Positions 1-7,548 of a DNA stretch of 64,000 bases are shown here, piece by piece; position 1 is the stretch's first letter; the number at the start of each line of letters is the position of its first letter. The stretch is from Zeimonas sp032027205. GTDB lineage: Bacteria; Pseudomonadota; Gammaproteobacteria; Burkholderiales; Burkholderiaceae_E. The DNA is taken from contig JAVSMN010000001.1 of assembly GCA_032027205.1 (NCBI GenBank), positions 3,537,418-3,601,417 on the forward strand. The letters run 5' to 3'. Position numbers and translations under genes: made by a program. Below the pieces are notes generated by a model that saw nothing but the letters and a program-made list of their open reading frames with translations, had not been told where the DNA came from and ran no database searches.

Positions 1-407
1 TACTGCCTGCACCTGTTGTCGGTGCTCGGCCTCGCGTGCGGCTTCCTGCACAGCCAGGCTGCCGCGTAGGTCTCCTGTAGGTACCGCCGCCCGCTGCACA
101 GCGAGCTCGTCGCATCGCGCCCGTGCCGCCTGCAAGGTCAACTCGTCGGCGCCTTTGCCGTATGGGCCGATTGGAACGTATTGGTTCTTGCGATCGAGCG
201 CGTAGCGGAAGTACCAGTGCGCCCGACCGTTCCCGGCGGCTTTGAGCGAGAGAGCCCCGGCGCCTCGGCCTCGGCTTTCGTGTTTCCAGACGGTCGCGCT
301 AGGGGCCTTCTTCTCCTTGCTAGGCGCCGCCTTCTCGATCTCCTTCGCCTTCTTGATCGCCTTCTTGATCGCGGCCTGAACCGCCGCATCGGTCAGCTTC
401 GCTGCCA
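1..407 (-). CDS. Tyrosine-type phage/island integrase, N-terminal part (runs off left edge)
   Basis: The minus strand reads from ATG at 407 to the window edge without a stop, giving 135 residues beginning MAAKLTDAAVQAAIKKAIKK. A Lys-rich linker follows, then WYFRYALDRKNQYVPIGPYG and a run starting with LTLQAARARCDEL. That order (KLTD opening, a W-x-F-R-Y strand, a P-x-G-x-Y turn, then an L-x-x-A-R helix) is the arm-binding N-terminal domain of P4-type integrases (DUF4102 family). The catalytic domain would lie left of the window. The gene starts 186 bp from a tRNA-Leu 3' fragment and reads away from it, the usual place for an integrase next to its att site. The family assignment is firm; whether the whole gene is intact cannot be seen. 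Confidence 0.8.
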
Positions 408-482
408 TTCGAGCCTCCGGGGGATCCGTTATCCCGTACGTGTCCCGGTCTACACTCGGTCTACACTTCTCGGCCGGTACGT

Positions 483-583
483 GGCGAAGTCTAACGAAGC
501 TTGCGGAAGCTTGGCAAGCGTAAGTAGTTGATTGGAAAGGATCTGTAATGGTGCTTCGTGAACCCTGACGAAGCTTGGCGAAG
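483..583. repeat. Short GAAGCTTG repeats between integrase and att site (possible arm-type sites)
   Basis: GAAGCTTG occurs at 496-503, 506-513 and 570-577, with GGCGAAG at 483-488 and 578-583 and an inverted GCTTCG at 553-558. Clusters of short direct repeats between int and the att core are typical of integrase or excisionase arm binding sites. The repeats are plain in the sequence; the binding role is inference. Confidence 0.45.
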
Positions 584-592
584 CCTTCTCAA

Positions 593-652
593 CGGACTTA
601 AAATCCCTCGGCCGAAAGGCCGTGCCGGTTCGAGTCCGGCCTCGGGCACCAC
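593..652 (+). other. tRNA-Leu(UAA) 3' fragment = att site of integrated element
   Basis: The segment contains the 3' two thirds of a leucine tRNA: the anticodon loop with CTTAAAA (anticodon UAA), the variable arm CTCGGCCGAAAGGCCG, the T arm GCCGGTTCGAGTCCGGC, the acceptor strand CTCGGGC, the discriminator A and an encoded CCA ending at 651. The matching 5' half (acceptor GCCCGAG and D arm) is absent upstream, so this is not a functional tRNA gene. A 3' tRNA fragment beside an integrase gene is the displaced end left when an element inserts into a tRNA gene. The intact tRNA should lie at the far left end of the element, outside the window. Confidence 0.8.
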
Positions 653-666
653 TTTCCTCGATTTGT

Positions 667-681
667 CATGGTCTGACCATG
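667..681. promoter_or_regulatory. Perfect palindrome CATGGTC-T-GACCATG
   Basis: A 15-nt palindrome with 7-bp arms and one central base lies 15 bp beyond the tRNA fragment. It could be a protein-binding site for the integration or regulatory machinery. There is no direct evidence beyond the symmetry and position. Confidence 0.3.
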
Positions 682-683
682 GT

Positions 684-764
684 CTACTCTTCTGCCTGGG
701 TTGCCGCTCGGCCTAGGCCACGGGGCCGATACCGCACAGCGCCAGCACCCACGATCTCGATCAT
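684..764 (-). CDS. Possible 26-residue ORF with a strong ribosome binding site
   Basis: A minus-strand ATG at 764 is preceded by GAGGAGGAGC at 5-7 nt spacing, an excellent Shine-Dalgarno. It opens a 26-residue frame (MIEIVGAGAVRYRPRGLGRA and on) that stops at 684. Another short frame ends in an ATGA overlap with this start. Tiny overlapping genes like this occur in phage control regions. No family is recognised, and the short length leaves chance as a serious alternative. Confidence 0.25.
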   Translation of the reverse strand: MIEIVGAGAVRYRPRGLGRAATQAEE

Positions 765-856
765 GCTTGTGCTCCTCCTCTACTGCGGCGACGTGTTGGT
801 GCTCCTGTCAGGCGGCATGCGATCCGCATCCGGCCCGACGGCTCGATCGGGCCAAT

Positions 857-881
857 GAAAAAGCCGCCCGAAGGCGGCTCG
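857..881 (-). terminator. Rho-independent terminator (minus strand)
   Basis: On the minus strand an AGCCGCC/GGCGGCT stem closes on a TTCG tetraloop and is followed by five T. It sits 21 bp after the stop of the small minus-strand gene ending at 903. The same 25 bp recur identically at 1233-1257. Confidence 0.75.
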
Positions 882-902
882 CTGTAACCGTGCGAAGGGC
901 TC

Positions 903-1097
903 CTAGGCCGCCACCCGCTCTTCTCCCGAGCAGCAGCATTCGGACTCGTCGTTCAGCCAGCCCACGTCATCGGGCAGCGGCGGCGTTGCGCATAGTGGCG
1001 CGAGCGCCGTCGCAATCCACGTGTCGATCTGTTGCTGCGCGTCGTCGTCGCCCTCGGCTACGCGTTTCATCAGTTCATCTAGCTGTTCGTCGGTCAT
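903..1097 (-). CDS. Small acidic hypothetical protein (64 aa) in island remnant
   Basis: The frame opens with MTDEQLDELMKRVAEGDDDA and ends with an ECCCSGEERVAA tail. It is strongly acidic, with a helical N-terminal half and three consecutive Cys near the end. An upstream in-frame ATG at 1163 would give 86 residues; neither start has a strong ribosome binding site, and 1097 is chosen because the acidic helical segment begins there. A good terminator follows the stop, which supports a real transcription unit. It lies between two tRNA-end repeats and is probably cargo of a mobile element. I do not recognise a family. Confidence 0.45.
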   Translation of the reverse strand: MTDEQLDELMKRVAEGDDDAQQQIDTWIATALAPLCATPPLPDDVGWLNDESECCCSGEERVAA

Positions 1098-1232
1098 GGC
1101 TTCTGCGTCCCGGTTGTTGTTCTCTGGACGATAGGAGAGGAAGGCGGAGCCAATACGTGGCATTTGTCGCGCTGCACCACGAACCGCGGTTCAACACAGA
1201 CGAACGGCTACGATCGAGCGATGAGCGGCAAC

Positions 1233-1257
1233 GAAAAAGCCGCCCGAAGGCGGCTCG
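1233..1257 (-). terminator. Second copy of the minus-strand terminator
   Basis: The 25 bp are identical to 857-881: a GC stem with TTCG loop and T-run when read on the minus strand. No convincing gene ends just before it. The 126-codon open frame at 1208-1588 runs straight through the hairpin, so the gene this terminator once served may be lost. Confidence 0.6.
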
Positions 1258-1730
1258 TGGCGAAGCGTTCCATCATCCGCGAATTATCACCCTCGGCCGT
1301 GCTAGCCACGTCGATTACTCGTACGATCGCCCGCCTCGGGCAGCCTTCGTCCGCAATCATGTCGGAATGCGTTTTAACATGCCTTCCACCTTGGGTGCCA
1401 CCGGCGGCTCTATTTAAATTGAAGTCGCTCGTCTCCGCCGCATTACCCAGGGCGAAGCCACGCCGAGGCCGAGTAACGCAAGAACGTTCGGCTCCTGCAC
1501 GTTTGCCACACCAAACTGAATGTGATTCCGAAGCTTGTTCTGGCTCGAATACCGTGGGCGGATATGAGTGACCAATTAGTATCGCCATGTCTTTGTTGAA
1601 AGGCAGCTGCCGAAAATACCGCTGGGTTATTTGTGGGATCGGAATTGATATTGATTAACTGGATTTCATACCCAGGATCGGTTTGAGAAGGCTCACGCGG
1701 CCCGGCGCCGGAGTCGGGGGCTGCCGCTCG
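1258..1730. other. Gene-free stretch in island remnant
   Basis: No convincing coding sequence was found. Open frames here lack ribosome binding sites and recognisable domains. Bases 1590-1670 are visibly richer in A and T than the surrounding DNA, consistent with foreign or decayed sequence. Confidence 0.5.
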
Positions 1731-1915
1731 GTTCCGGAAGCTACAACGTCACTTCCGCGACTGTTGCGGCTTCTTCTTTTGACATCGCGACCGCCGACTA
1801 CACGTTCACCTTCACCCTGCGCGCAGTGAACAACGTTCCCGTGCCCGGCACGCTGGCGCTGTTGGGCGCCACGGCGCTCGCCGGTGCCGTAGTGCGCCGG
1901 CGCAAGCGCAACTGA
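1655..1915 (+). pseudogene. Remnant of a PEP-CTERM protein gene (C-terminal part)
   Basis: From about 1730 the plus-strand frame reads a beta-rich stretch (YNVTSATVAASSFDIATADY) and then VPVPGTLALLGATALAGAVV followed by RRRKRN and a stop at 1915. This is the PEP-CTERM sorting tail: a VPxPG turn, a hydrophobic helix and an Arg/Lys cluster. The frame is open back to 1655 but contains no start codon, and residues before the beta-rich part look random. It is therefore a 5'-deleted fragment. A 16-bp repeat at its upstream edge (1704-1719, again at 2040-2055) may mark the junction. Confidence 0.65.
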
Positions 1916-2055
1916 GAAGCTCCCGCCTTGAGCGCCGACGCCGCGGGCCGGCGTCGGCGCCGGCCATAGGCAGGAGAGCTGCACGGCCCCCCTCGCGCTC
2001 GATCCGCATCGCGCGGCGGTCAGGCCAGACCAGCAGCACGGCGCCGGAGTCGGGG
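1704..2055. repeat. 16-bp direct repeat flanking the PEP-CTERM remnant
   Basis: GGCGCCGGAGTCGGGG occurs at 1704-1719 and again at 2040-2055, bracketing the coding remnant and a strong hairpin. It may be a recombination scar; GC-rich sequence makes chance repeats of this length less surprising. Confidence 0.35.
1932..1960. terminator. Perfect 11-bp stem-loop after the PEP-CTERM remnant
   Basis: Arms GCGCCGACGCC (1932-1942) and GGCGTCGGCGC (1950-1960) are exact complements around a 7-nt loop, 16 bp past the stop. There is no T-run, so it may be a weak or former terminator. Confidence 0.4.
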
Positions 2056-2349
2056 AGCAGGAGTAGGGTGACCGTGCCGGCGCTCGTGGCCGGCGCCGGG
2101 TGCGGCGTCGATCGGCCGCAAGGTCTAGGTCGTCCGGGCGATGTGGGTTGGAAAGGCGGTTTCCGATCAGCAGCTGTTGCTTTTCCAGAGGGAAGTGAGA
2201 ATCCGGCCTCGGGCACCACCAATCCGTAATCGGCGCCTGCGTTCAGAACAGGCGGCGGCGGTGGTGCTGCTCGACGGTTTCGTCAAGCAGGCGCAGGCGC
2301 TCGCGGTGATGCGCGAGGCGCAGGAGTGAAGCGCACGAGCGCGAGAGCG
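1961..2349. other. Intergenic stretch holding the second tRNA-end repeat
   Basis: No gene is supported. The stretch carries the 18-bp tRNA-end copy at 2202-2219 and otherwise shows only open frames typical of GC-rich DNA. Confidence 0.45.
2202..2219 (+). repeat. 18-bp copy of the tRNA-Leu 3' end (second att-like site)
   Basis: TCCGGCCTCGGGCACCAC is identical to 635-652 at the end of the tRNA fragment (T-arm 3' strand, acceptor strand and CCA). The match stops at both edges. This spacing of 1567 bp suggests a second, older integration footprint at the same target. Confidence 0.6.
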
Positions 2350-3057
2350 TCATCCACCGTGACGGGCTTGCTCGCCATCGATGGATGCGGCGCCGGCCCC
2401 AGCTTCGGCTACGTGCGTCCGGCGGCGCGCCACGGCGAACCCGGCGAGACCCAACCCGAGCAGCGCGAGCACGCCGGGCTCTGGAACCGCAAGGAGCGTT
2501 TCCTCGAAGCGCACTCTGTCGAGAATCGGGCCGATGTTGTTCGTGCCGGCGCTGCGGAAGAAGAGTCGTACGTCGCGCGCGACTCCAGTGGTGAAGCCAA
2601 GATTCTGCGGGCCGAACGGATCGCCAGCGAGGATGTTGAACGACGTTCCGCTCGCGACGAGGTCACCGGTGACTGCGTCGACGAAGCCGAGCGTGAACTC
2701 GTTGGGCGCAGCGCCACGCTGGTTTCCGGAAACCTGCGCCGACAGCGTGTAGAAGGCCACATCGCCGGGCGAGAGATGGAACGTCTGCTTGCTCACCAGC
2801 ATGCCCGCAGTGCCGGTGGACCCGAGCAGGTCGATGCAGCCCCCCGTTCCGCCGAGGCACGAGATGCCGAAGCCGCCGCTACGGATGTAGTCGATCGTGC
2901 CGTCAAGCACGTCCCAGTGAAGCAGGCTGTTGAAGTTCAGGGCGGTGGATGCCGAGTCGGCGTCGAACTCGTCGGAAAACAGCAGCGCCGAGTGGCTAGG
3001 GGCGCTGAAAGCGATTGCGACTGCGAAGAGCAGGCCGCGGATTCCGTTCTTCTTCAT
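2350..3057 (-). CDS. PEP-CTERM sorting domain protein
   Basis: This is an exported 235-residue protein. A signal peptide (Lys-rich start, hydrophobic core, cut near SHSALLF) leads into a beta-rich body that resembles secreted adhesin-like or matrix proteins. Near residue 190 comes VPEPGVLALLGLGLAGFAVA followed by RRR, the PEP-CTERM tail recognised by the EpsH/XrtA exosortase. The chain then continues about 21 residues past the Arg cluster, where these proteins normally end, so the natural stop may have been lost. The start has GGA 6-8 nt upstream. Neither exosortase nor polysaccharide genes are in the window. The exact function of the body is unknown. Confidence 0.75.
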   Translation of the reverse strand: MKKNGIRGLLFAVAIAFSAPSHSALLFSDEFDADSASTALNFNSLLHWDVLDGTIDYIRSGGFGISCLGGTGGCIDLLGSTGTAGMLVSKQTFHLSPGDVAFYTLSAQVSGNQRGAAPNEFTLGFVDAVTGDLVASGTSFNILAGDPFGPQNLGFTTGVARDVRLFFRSAGTNNIGPILDRVRFEETLLAVPEPGVLALLGLGLAGFAVARRRTHVAEAGAGAASIDGEQARHGG

Positions 3058-3272
3058 CGCGTCGTCCTGGAAGCTGTCCTCCCCGGAGGGGAAGCAGATT
3101 CCGTGCCGGTCAAGAATTGACCCATGGAGTCAGGGGCTTGAAATAGACCGTCGACTGCGCGCGCGGGCAGACTGTAAAGAAAATCGACGCCGCGACGGGT
3201 GCGCTCGGGCATCCTTGGTCTGCCGTCGGCTTTTTGTGCGAACCAGGTGAGGGCGCGGCTTCGTGTCCCGCA

Positions 3273-4463
3273 TCACGAGAGCCGAATCCACCCCCTGCGC
3301 GTCGCATGATGCGCGAGCACGCCGAACAGCACCGCGAGTCCGGCGTGCCAGACGGCGATGCCGGCCGTGGCAAGCACGACGAAGCGGTCCACCTTTTCGC
3401 CGCCCGGCTCTCGGCTGCCGAGCGCCAGTTGCAGCCCGGCGAGAAACAGGATCGTGCCGAGCACGGCCGGCGGCACGAGCGCGAACAGTTCCGCGACGGC
3501 GTCGGCGAAGGCGAGGCCGAGCACGAGCAGCGTGACGCCGAGGATCACCGGAGCGCGGCCCGATCGCGCACCGAAGCGCGTCTGCGCCGCCATGCCGCCG
3601 GCGCCGTGGCACAGCGGAATGCCGCCGAGCGCGCTCGACATCAGGTTCATTGCGCCGGTGCTCAGTGCGACGGCGCGCTCGTTGGTCGGCCGCGCGGGAA
3701 AGCGCCGGTTGTTCTCGTCGACGACGGCGAACAGCGCATTGCCGAAGGTCAACGGCAACTGCGGCAGCGCAAGCAGCAGCACGCCGATCTCGAGTGCGTG
3801 CCACGACAGCGTCGGCCACGCGAAGGTGGGCAGCGTGAATGCGGGCGTGGCAAGCGCGGCGAGCGTCGGAGCAGAGCCGGTGACGAGACTGGCGGCGACG
3901 CCACCGGCGAGCAGCACGAGCATCGTCGGGATCGCCGGACGCGACAGCAGCACGAGCGCGATCGCGAGCGTCACCGCGCCGCCCCAGGGCTGCGACGACA
4001 TCGTGCGCAGGCCTTCGAGCATGAAGCCGAAGCCCAGTCCCATGACGACGCCGAGCAGCGCCTCGCGCGGAATCCACGCGCTGAAGCGCTGCGCCAGGCC
4101 GGTGATTCCCAGCGCAAGCCACACCGCGCCGGTGAACAGGCCGGCGGCGACGACGACCTCGGGCGTCATCGCGATGCCCGCCTGCGAATAGAGGATCACC
4201 GAGGCGCCGATCAGCTTCATCGGCTGGACGGGGAAGGGCGTGCGGAACCACAGGCCGGCGGCGATCGACGCGAGCCCGATCGGCACCAGCACCGACTGCG
4301 GCGCCATTCCGACGATCGCCAGGTACGCAGTCACGAAGGGAATCAGCACGCCGAGATCGCCGAAGGCGCCCGAGGCTTCCGACAGCCAGGCGCTGCGCGC
4401 CGATTCGCCGTGCTGCGGCGCCGTCGGGCCGGCGTCGCGCAGTCGCGAATCGTGCGAGTGCAT
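3273..4463 (-). CDS. MOT1-family molybdate/sulfate transporter
   Basis: The product is a polytopic membrane protein of 396 residues with about ten hydrophobic helices. Near the N-terminus it has GAFGDLGVLIPFVTAY, the first conserved block of MOT1-like (sulfate transporter superfamily) proteins. Further on it has FPVQPMKLIGA, the matching second block, and FGNALFAVVDEN. MOT1 homologues carry molybdate or sulfate across the inner membrane. Its ATG overlaps the stop of the upstream esterase gene (TGATG), so the two are probably co-translated. Substrate choice between molybdate and sulfate cannot be read from the sequence. Confidence 0.75.
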   Translation of the reverse strand: MHSHDSRLRDAGPTAPQHGESARSAWLSEASGAFGDLGVLIPFVTAYLAIVGMAPQSVLVPIGLASIAAGLWFRTPFPVQPMKLIGASVILYSQAGIAMTPEVVVAAGLFTGAVWLALGITGLAQRFSAWIPREALLGVVMGLGFGFMLEGLRTMSSQPWGGAVTLAIALVLLSRPAIPTMLVLLAGGVAASLVTGSAPTLAALATPAFTLPTFAWPTLSWHALEIGVLLLALPQLPLTFGNALFAVVDENNRRFPARPTNERAVALSTGAMNLMSSALGGIPLCHGAGGMAAQTRFGARSGRAPVILGVTLLVLGLAFADAVAELFALVPPAVLGTILFLAGLQLALGSREPGGEKVDRFVVLATAGIAVWHAGLAVLFGVLAHHATRRGWIRLS

Positions 4464-5200
4464 CAGCGAGAGGCGGTGGCGCGCAGTAGCGGCGCGAGCG
4501 CGGGCCAGGCGGACTCGAGGAGCAGCGGCTGCGCCGCCTCGGTGGGATGGATGCGGTCCGGCTGGAACCAGCGCATATCGCCGGCGATCGGCGCGAGGAA
4601 GAACGGGACGAGCTTCGCTCCGTGCCGCTCGGCCACGCGCGGAAAGATCGCGGCGAAGGCGTCGGCGTAGGGTGCGCCGTAGTTCGGCGGCACCTGCATG
4701 CCGAGGAGCAACACGGCGGCGCCCGTGCTGCGTGCGGCGCTCGCGATCGCGTCGAGGTTCGCTTCGGTGGCACGCAGGTCGAGCCCGCGCAGCGCGTCGT
4801 TGCCGCCCAGTTCGACGACGACGATCTCCGGTTCGTGCCGCGCGAGCAGCGATGCGATGCGGCTGCGACCGCCCGCTGTCGTCTCGCCGCTCACGCTGGC
4901 GTTGACCAGCGACCACGGGGGGCGCTGCGCGCGCAGTCGCTCGGCGAGCTGTTCGACCCAGCCGCTGCCGCGGCGCAGGCCGTATTCGGCCGACACGCTG
5001 TCGCCCAGCACGAGCACCGTGCGCGCCGAATCGGCGGCCGGTCGATCGCCCGAAGGAGCGGACGCCGGGCGCGATTCGCCTGCCTCAGCCGAGGCATCGG
5101 CGGCCCTTGCGCCGCGCACAGGTAGACTCGCGGCGGCCCCGGCGCCCGACACGATCAGCGTCTGGACGAAGCGGCGGCGACTTTCTCGGAACCCGGACAT
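4463..5200 (-). CDS. tesA: TesA-type SGNH esterase/arylesterase, exported
   Basis: A GDSL/SGNH hydrolase of 245 residues. All four blocks are present: VLVLGDSVSAEYG (nucleophile Ser), SGETTAGG, GGNDALRG (oxyanion Asn) and DRIHPTEAAQ (catalytic Asp and His). The N-terminus SGFRESRRRFVQTL plus a small-residue hydrophobic stretch looks like a twin-arginine export signal, so the enzyme should act in the periplasm on acyl esters or thioesters. An alternative ATG lies at 5209. The start codon overlaps the divergent ABC ATPase start. The tesA-ybbA divergent pair is also found in E. coli. Confidence 0.85.
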   Translation of the reverse strand: MSGFRESRRRFVQTLIVSGAGAAASLPVRGARAADASAEAGESRPASAPSGDRPAADSARTVLVLGDSVSAEYGLRRGSGWVEQLAERLRAQRPPWSLVNASVSGETTAGGRSRIASLLARHEPEIVVVELGGNDALRGLDLRATEANLDAIASAARSTGAAVLLLGMQVPPNYGAPYADAFAAIFPRVAERHGAKLVPFFLAPIAGDMRWFQPDRIHPTEAAQPLLLESAWPALAPLLRATASR

Positions 5201-5897
5201 GGATGCCATTATCGTCGAGCACCTGGGCAAGCGCGTGCGCGACGCGGACGGCTGGCTGACCATCCTCGACGATCTGTCGTTCACCGTGACAGCGGGCGCG
5301 ACGATCGCGATCACCGGCGCCTCGGGATCGGGCAAGTCGACGCTGCTCGGCCTGCTCGCCGGGCTGGACCTGCCCAGTGAAGGTTCGGTCACCGTCTTCG
5401 GGCAATCGCTGTTCGCGCTCGACGAGGACGGGCGCGCGGCGTGGCGCGCGCGTCACCTCGGCTTCGTTTTCCAGTCGTTCCAGTTGTTGCCGCAGATGAC
5501 GGCGCTCGAGAACGTGATGCTCCCGCTCGAGCTGGCGGGCGAGCGACGCGCGGCGGCGCGCGCGCGCGAGTTGCTCGAACGCGTCGGCCTGGGCGACCGG
5601 CTCGGACACTATCCGAAGACGTTGTCCGGCGGCGAGCAGCAGCGCGTGGCGTTGGCGCGCGCCTTCGCGCCGGCCCCGAAGCTGCTGTTCGCCGACGAGC
5701 CCACCGGCAGCCTCGATGCGGCTACCGGCGCGCGCGTGATCGACCTGCTGTTCGAACTGAACCGGGAAGCCGGCGCGACGCTGCTGCTCGTGACGCACGA
5801 TCCCCAGCTCGCGGCGCGTTGCGCGCGCCGCCTCATGCTGCAGGCGGGTCGGCTCGTCGAGCGTCCCGATCGGCCAGCGCTTTCCGTATCCGCCTGA
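5199..5897 (+). CDS. ybbA: YbbA-type ABC transporter ATP-binding protein
   Basis: A single nucleotide-binding domain of 232 residues in the LolD/MacB/YbbA group. The Walker A motif is GASGSGKSTLLGLLAGLDLPSEG, the Q-loop GFVFQSFQLLPQMTALENV, the signature LSGGEQQRVALARAF, the Walker B LLFADEPTGSLD, and the switch His is in LLVTHD. Such ATPases pair with a FtsX-like permease (YbbP), but no permease gene follows here: the next gene, pgi, is convergent and its 3' end overlaps this one by 65 bp. The partner must be elsewhere or absent. The start ATG shares CATG with tesA on the other strand, so promoters for each gene must lie inside the other. Confidence 0.85.
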   Translation: MDAIIVEHLGKRVRDADGWLTILDDLSFTVTAGATIAITGASGSGKSTLLGLLAGLDLPSEGSVTVFGQSLFALDEDGRAAWRARHLGFVFQSFQLLPQMTALENVMLPLELAGERRAAARARELLERVGLGDRLGHYPKTLSGGEQQRVALARAFAPAPKLLFADEPTGSLDAATGARVIDLLFELNREAGATLLLVTHDPQLAARCARRLMLQAGRLVERPDRPALSVSA

Positions 5898-7548
5898 TCA
5901 GCGGCTGTACGGTGGCGTGCGGCTGCGCGTCGCCGGCCGCAACCGAGTCGCCCCGATCGCCCTGCGCGCGCTGCGCGCCCGTGGCAGCGCCCGGTCCGCC
6001 GGCGTTTTCGGCGAGCATCGGCTCGATGTCGGCGGCGAGCACCTTGCCGAGTTCGACGCCCCACTGGTCGAAGGAGTCGATCTGCCAGAGCCAGCCGAGC
6101 GCGGCCGTCTTGTGCTCGTAAAGCGCGATCAGCGCGCCGAAGCTGCGCGCATCGAGCTCGTCCAGCAGCAGCACCGATGACGGCCGGTTGCCCGGCGTGC
6201 TGCGGTGCTTGGCCAGCAGCGGGTCGGGGTCGTCGGACTGCCGTCCTTCGGCGAGCGCCTCGACCTGCGCGAGCGCGTTGGCGAGCAGCGCGCGTCCACG
6301 GTGCTCGTCATCGCCGGCGCGCGGCACGACGACGATGAAGTCCACCGGATGCACGCTCGTTCCCTGGTGCAGCGCCTGGAAGTACGAGTGCTGCGCGTCG
6401 GTGCCGGTGGAACCCCAGATCGCGGGTACCGTCTCCCACGGTACAGGCTTGCCGTCGCGTCCGATGCGCTTGCCGTTGCTCTCCATCTGCAGTTGCTGCA
6501 GGTAAGCGACGAGGCTGCGCAGCGCGTCGCTGTACGGCACGACGACCTCGGTGCCACCGTCGAGCACGAGTCGGTTCCATAGCGATACCAGCGCCATCAG
6601 CACCGGAGCATTGCTTTCGAGTGGCGCCTCGCGGAAATGCGCGTCCATCGCGTGAGCGCCGTCGAGCATCGCGCGAAAGTTCTTCGCGCCGATCGACAGC
6701 GCGATCGGCAGTCCGATCGCCGACCACAGCGAATAGCGCCCGCCCACCCAGTCCCACATCGGAAAGAGCGCATCGGGCGCGAGGCCGAAACCGGCTGCGG
6801 CCTCGACGTTCGACGTGACGGCGACGAAGTGGCGTTGCAGCGCCTCGCCCTCGACGCCGGCGCGGGCGAACCAGCGGCGCAGCGCCTGCGCGTTGCGCGC
6901 GGTTTCGGTCGTGTGCCACGACTTGGAAGCGACGATCGTCAGCGTGGTGCGTGGATCGAGACCGGCGGTCGCTCGCGCGAAGGAATCCGGGTCCACGTTC
7001 GACAGGAAGCGCAACTGCGGGCCATCGGCCTGGTGCACGAGCGCCTCGCAGGCGAGTTGCGGCCCGAGATGCGAGCCGCCGATGCCCACGTGAACGACCG
7101 ACGCGATGCGCTGGCCGCCGGCCGCTCGCCAGCGGCCGTCGCGTACCGCTTCGGCGAATTCGAACATCCGATCGAAAGTGCGGGCGACCTCGGCGGCGAT
7201 GGCATCGCCCGCGCCGCCTGCGCCTTGCGGACGTCGCAGCGCCACGTGCAAGGCCGGCCTGCGTTCGGTGAAGTTGACCTCGGTGCCGTCGAACATCGCA
7301 TTGCGCTGCGCTTCGAGGTCGACCTCGCGCGCCAGCGCAAGCAACGCGTCGAGCGCCGGCAGCGGCAGACGATGCCGGGTGAAGTCGGCGTGGATGCCGG
7401 CTGCGTCGACGGTGAGTCTCGTTTGCCGTTGCGGCTCGTCGCGCAGCAGGCGCACGATCGACGCATCGCGCATGGCGTCGGCCAGCCGGTGCACCTCGGC
7501 ACGCGCGCTGCGCTGTCCGCCCATTTTCAGATCGTCTTTCAGGGTCAT
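5833..7548 (-). CDS. pgi: Glucose-6-phosphate isomerase
   Basis: The enzyme interconverts glucose 6-phosphate and fructose 6-phosphate in the cytoplasm. The 571 residues carry the family blocks HVGIGGSHLGPQLACEAL, SKSWHTTETARNAQAL, WVGGRYSLWSAIGLPIALSIG-like and QWGVELGK. It is slightly longer than the E. coli enzyme because of a low-complexity C-terminal tail of about 40 residues rich in Ala, Gly, Asp and Arg, and the gene for this tail overlaps ybbA. The ATG overlaps the stop of the upstream nnr gene (ATGA), indicating translational coupling. Confidence 0.95.
   Translation of the reverse strand: MTLKDDLKMGGQRSARAEVHRLADAMRDASIVRLLRDEPQRQTRLTVDAAGIHADFTRHRLPLPALDALLALAREVDLEAQRNAMFDGTEVNFTERRPALHVALRRPQGAGGAGDAIAAEVARTFDRMFEFAEAVRDGRWRAAGGQRIASVVHVGIGGSHLGPQLACEALVHQADGPQLRFLSNVDPDSFARATAGLDPRTTLTIVASKSWHTTETARNAQALRRWFARAGVEGEALQRHFVAVTSNVEAAAGFGLAPDALFPMWDWVGGRYSLWSAIGLPIALSIGAKNFRAMLDGAHAMDAHFREAPLESNAPVLMALVSLWNRLVLDGGTEVVVPYSDALRSLVAYLQQLQMESNGKRIGRDGKPVPWETVPAIWGSTGTDAQHSYFQALHQGTSVHPVDFIVVVPRAGDDEHRGRALLANALAQVEALAEGRQSDDPDPLLAKHRSTPGNRPSSVLLLDELDARSFGALIALYEHKTAALGWLWQIDSFDQWGVELGKVLAADIEPMLAENAGGPGAATGAQRAQGDRGDSVAAGDAQPHATVQPLIRRIRKALADRDARRADPPAA

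Noticed and set aside
593..652. A functional tRNA-Leu gene
   Set aside because: Acceptor 5' strand and D arm are missing upstream, so only the 3' portion is present.
1208..1588. 126-codon minus-strand frame
   Set aside because: It reads through a perfect terminator hairpin (1233-1257), lacks a ribosome binding site and has no recognisable domain.
5199..7548. ybbA and pgi as one operon
   Set aside because: They are on opposite strands and converge with a 65-bp overlap.
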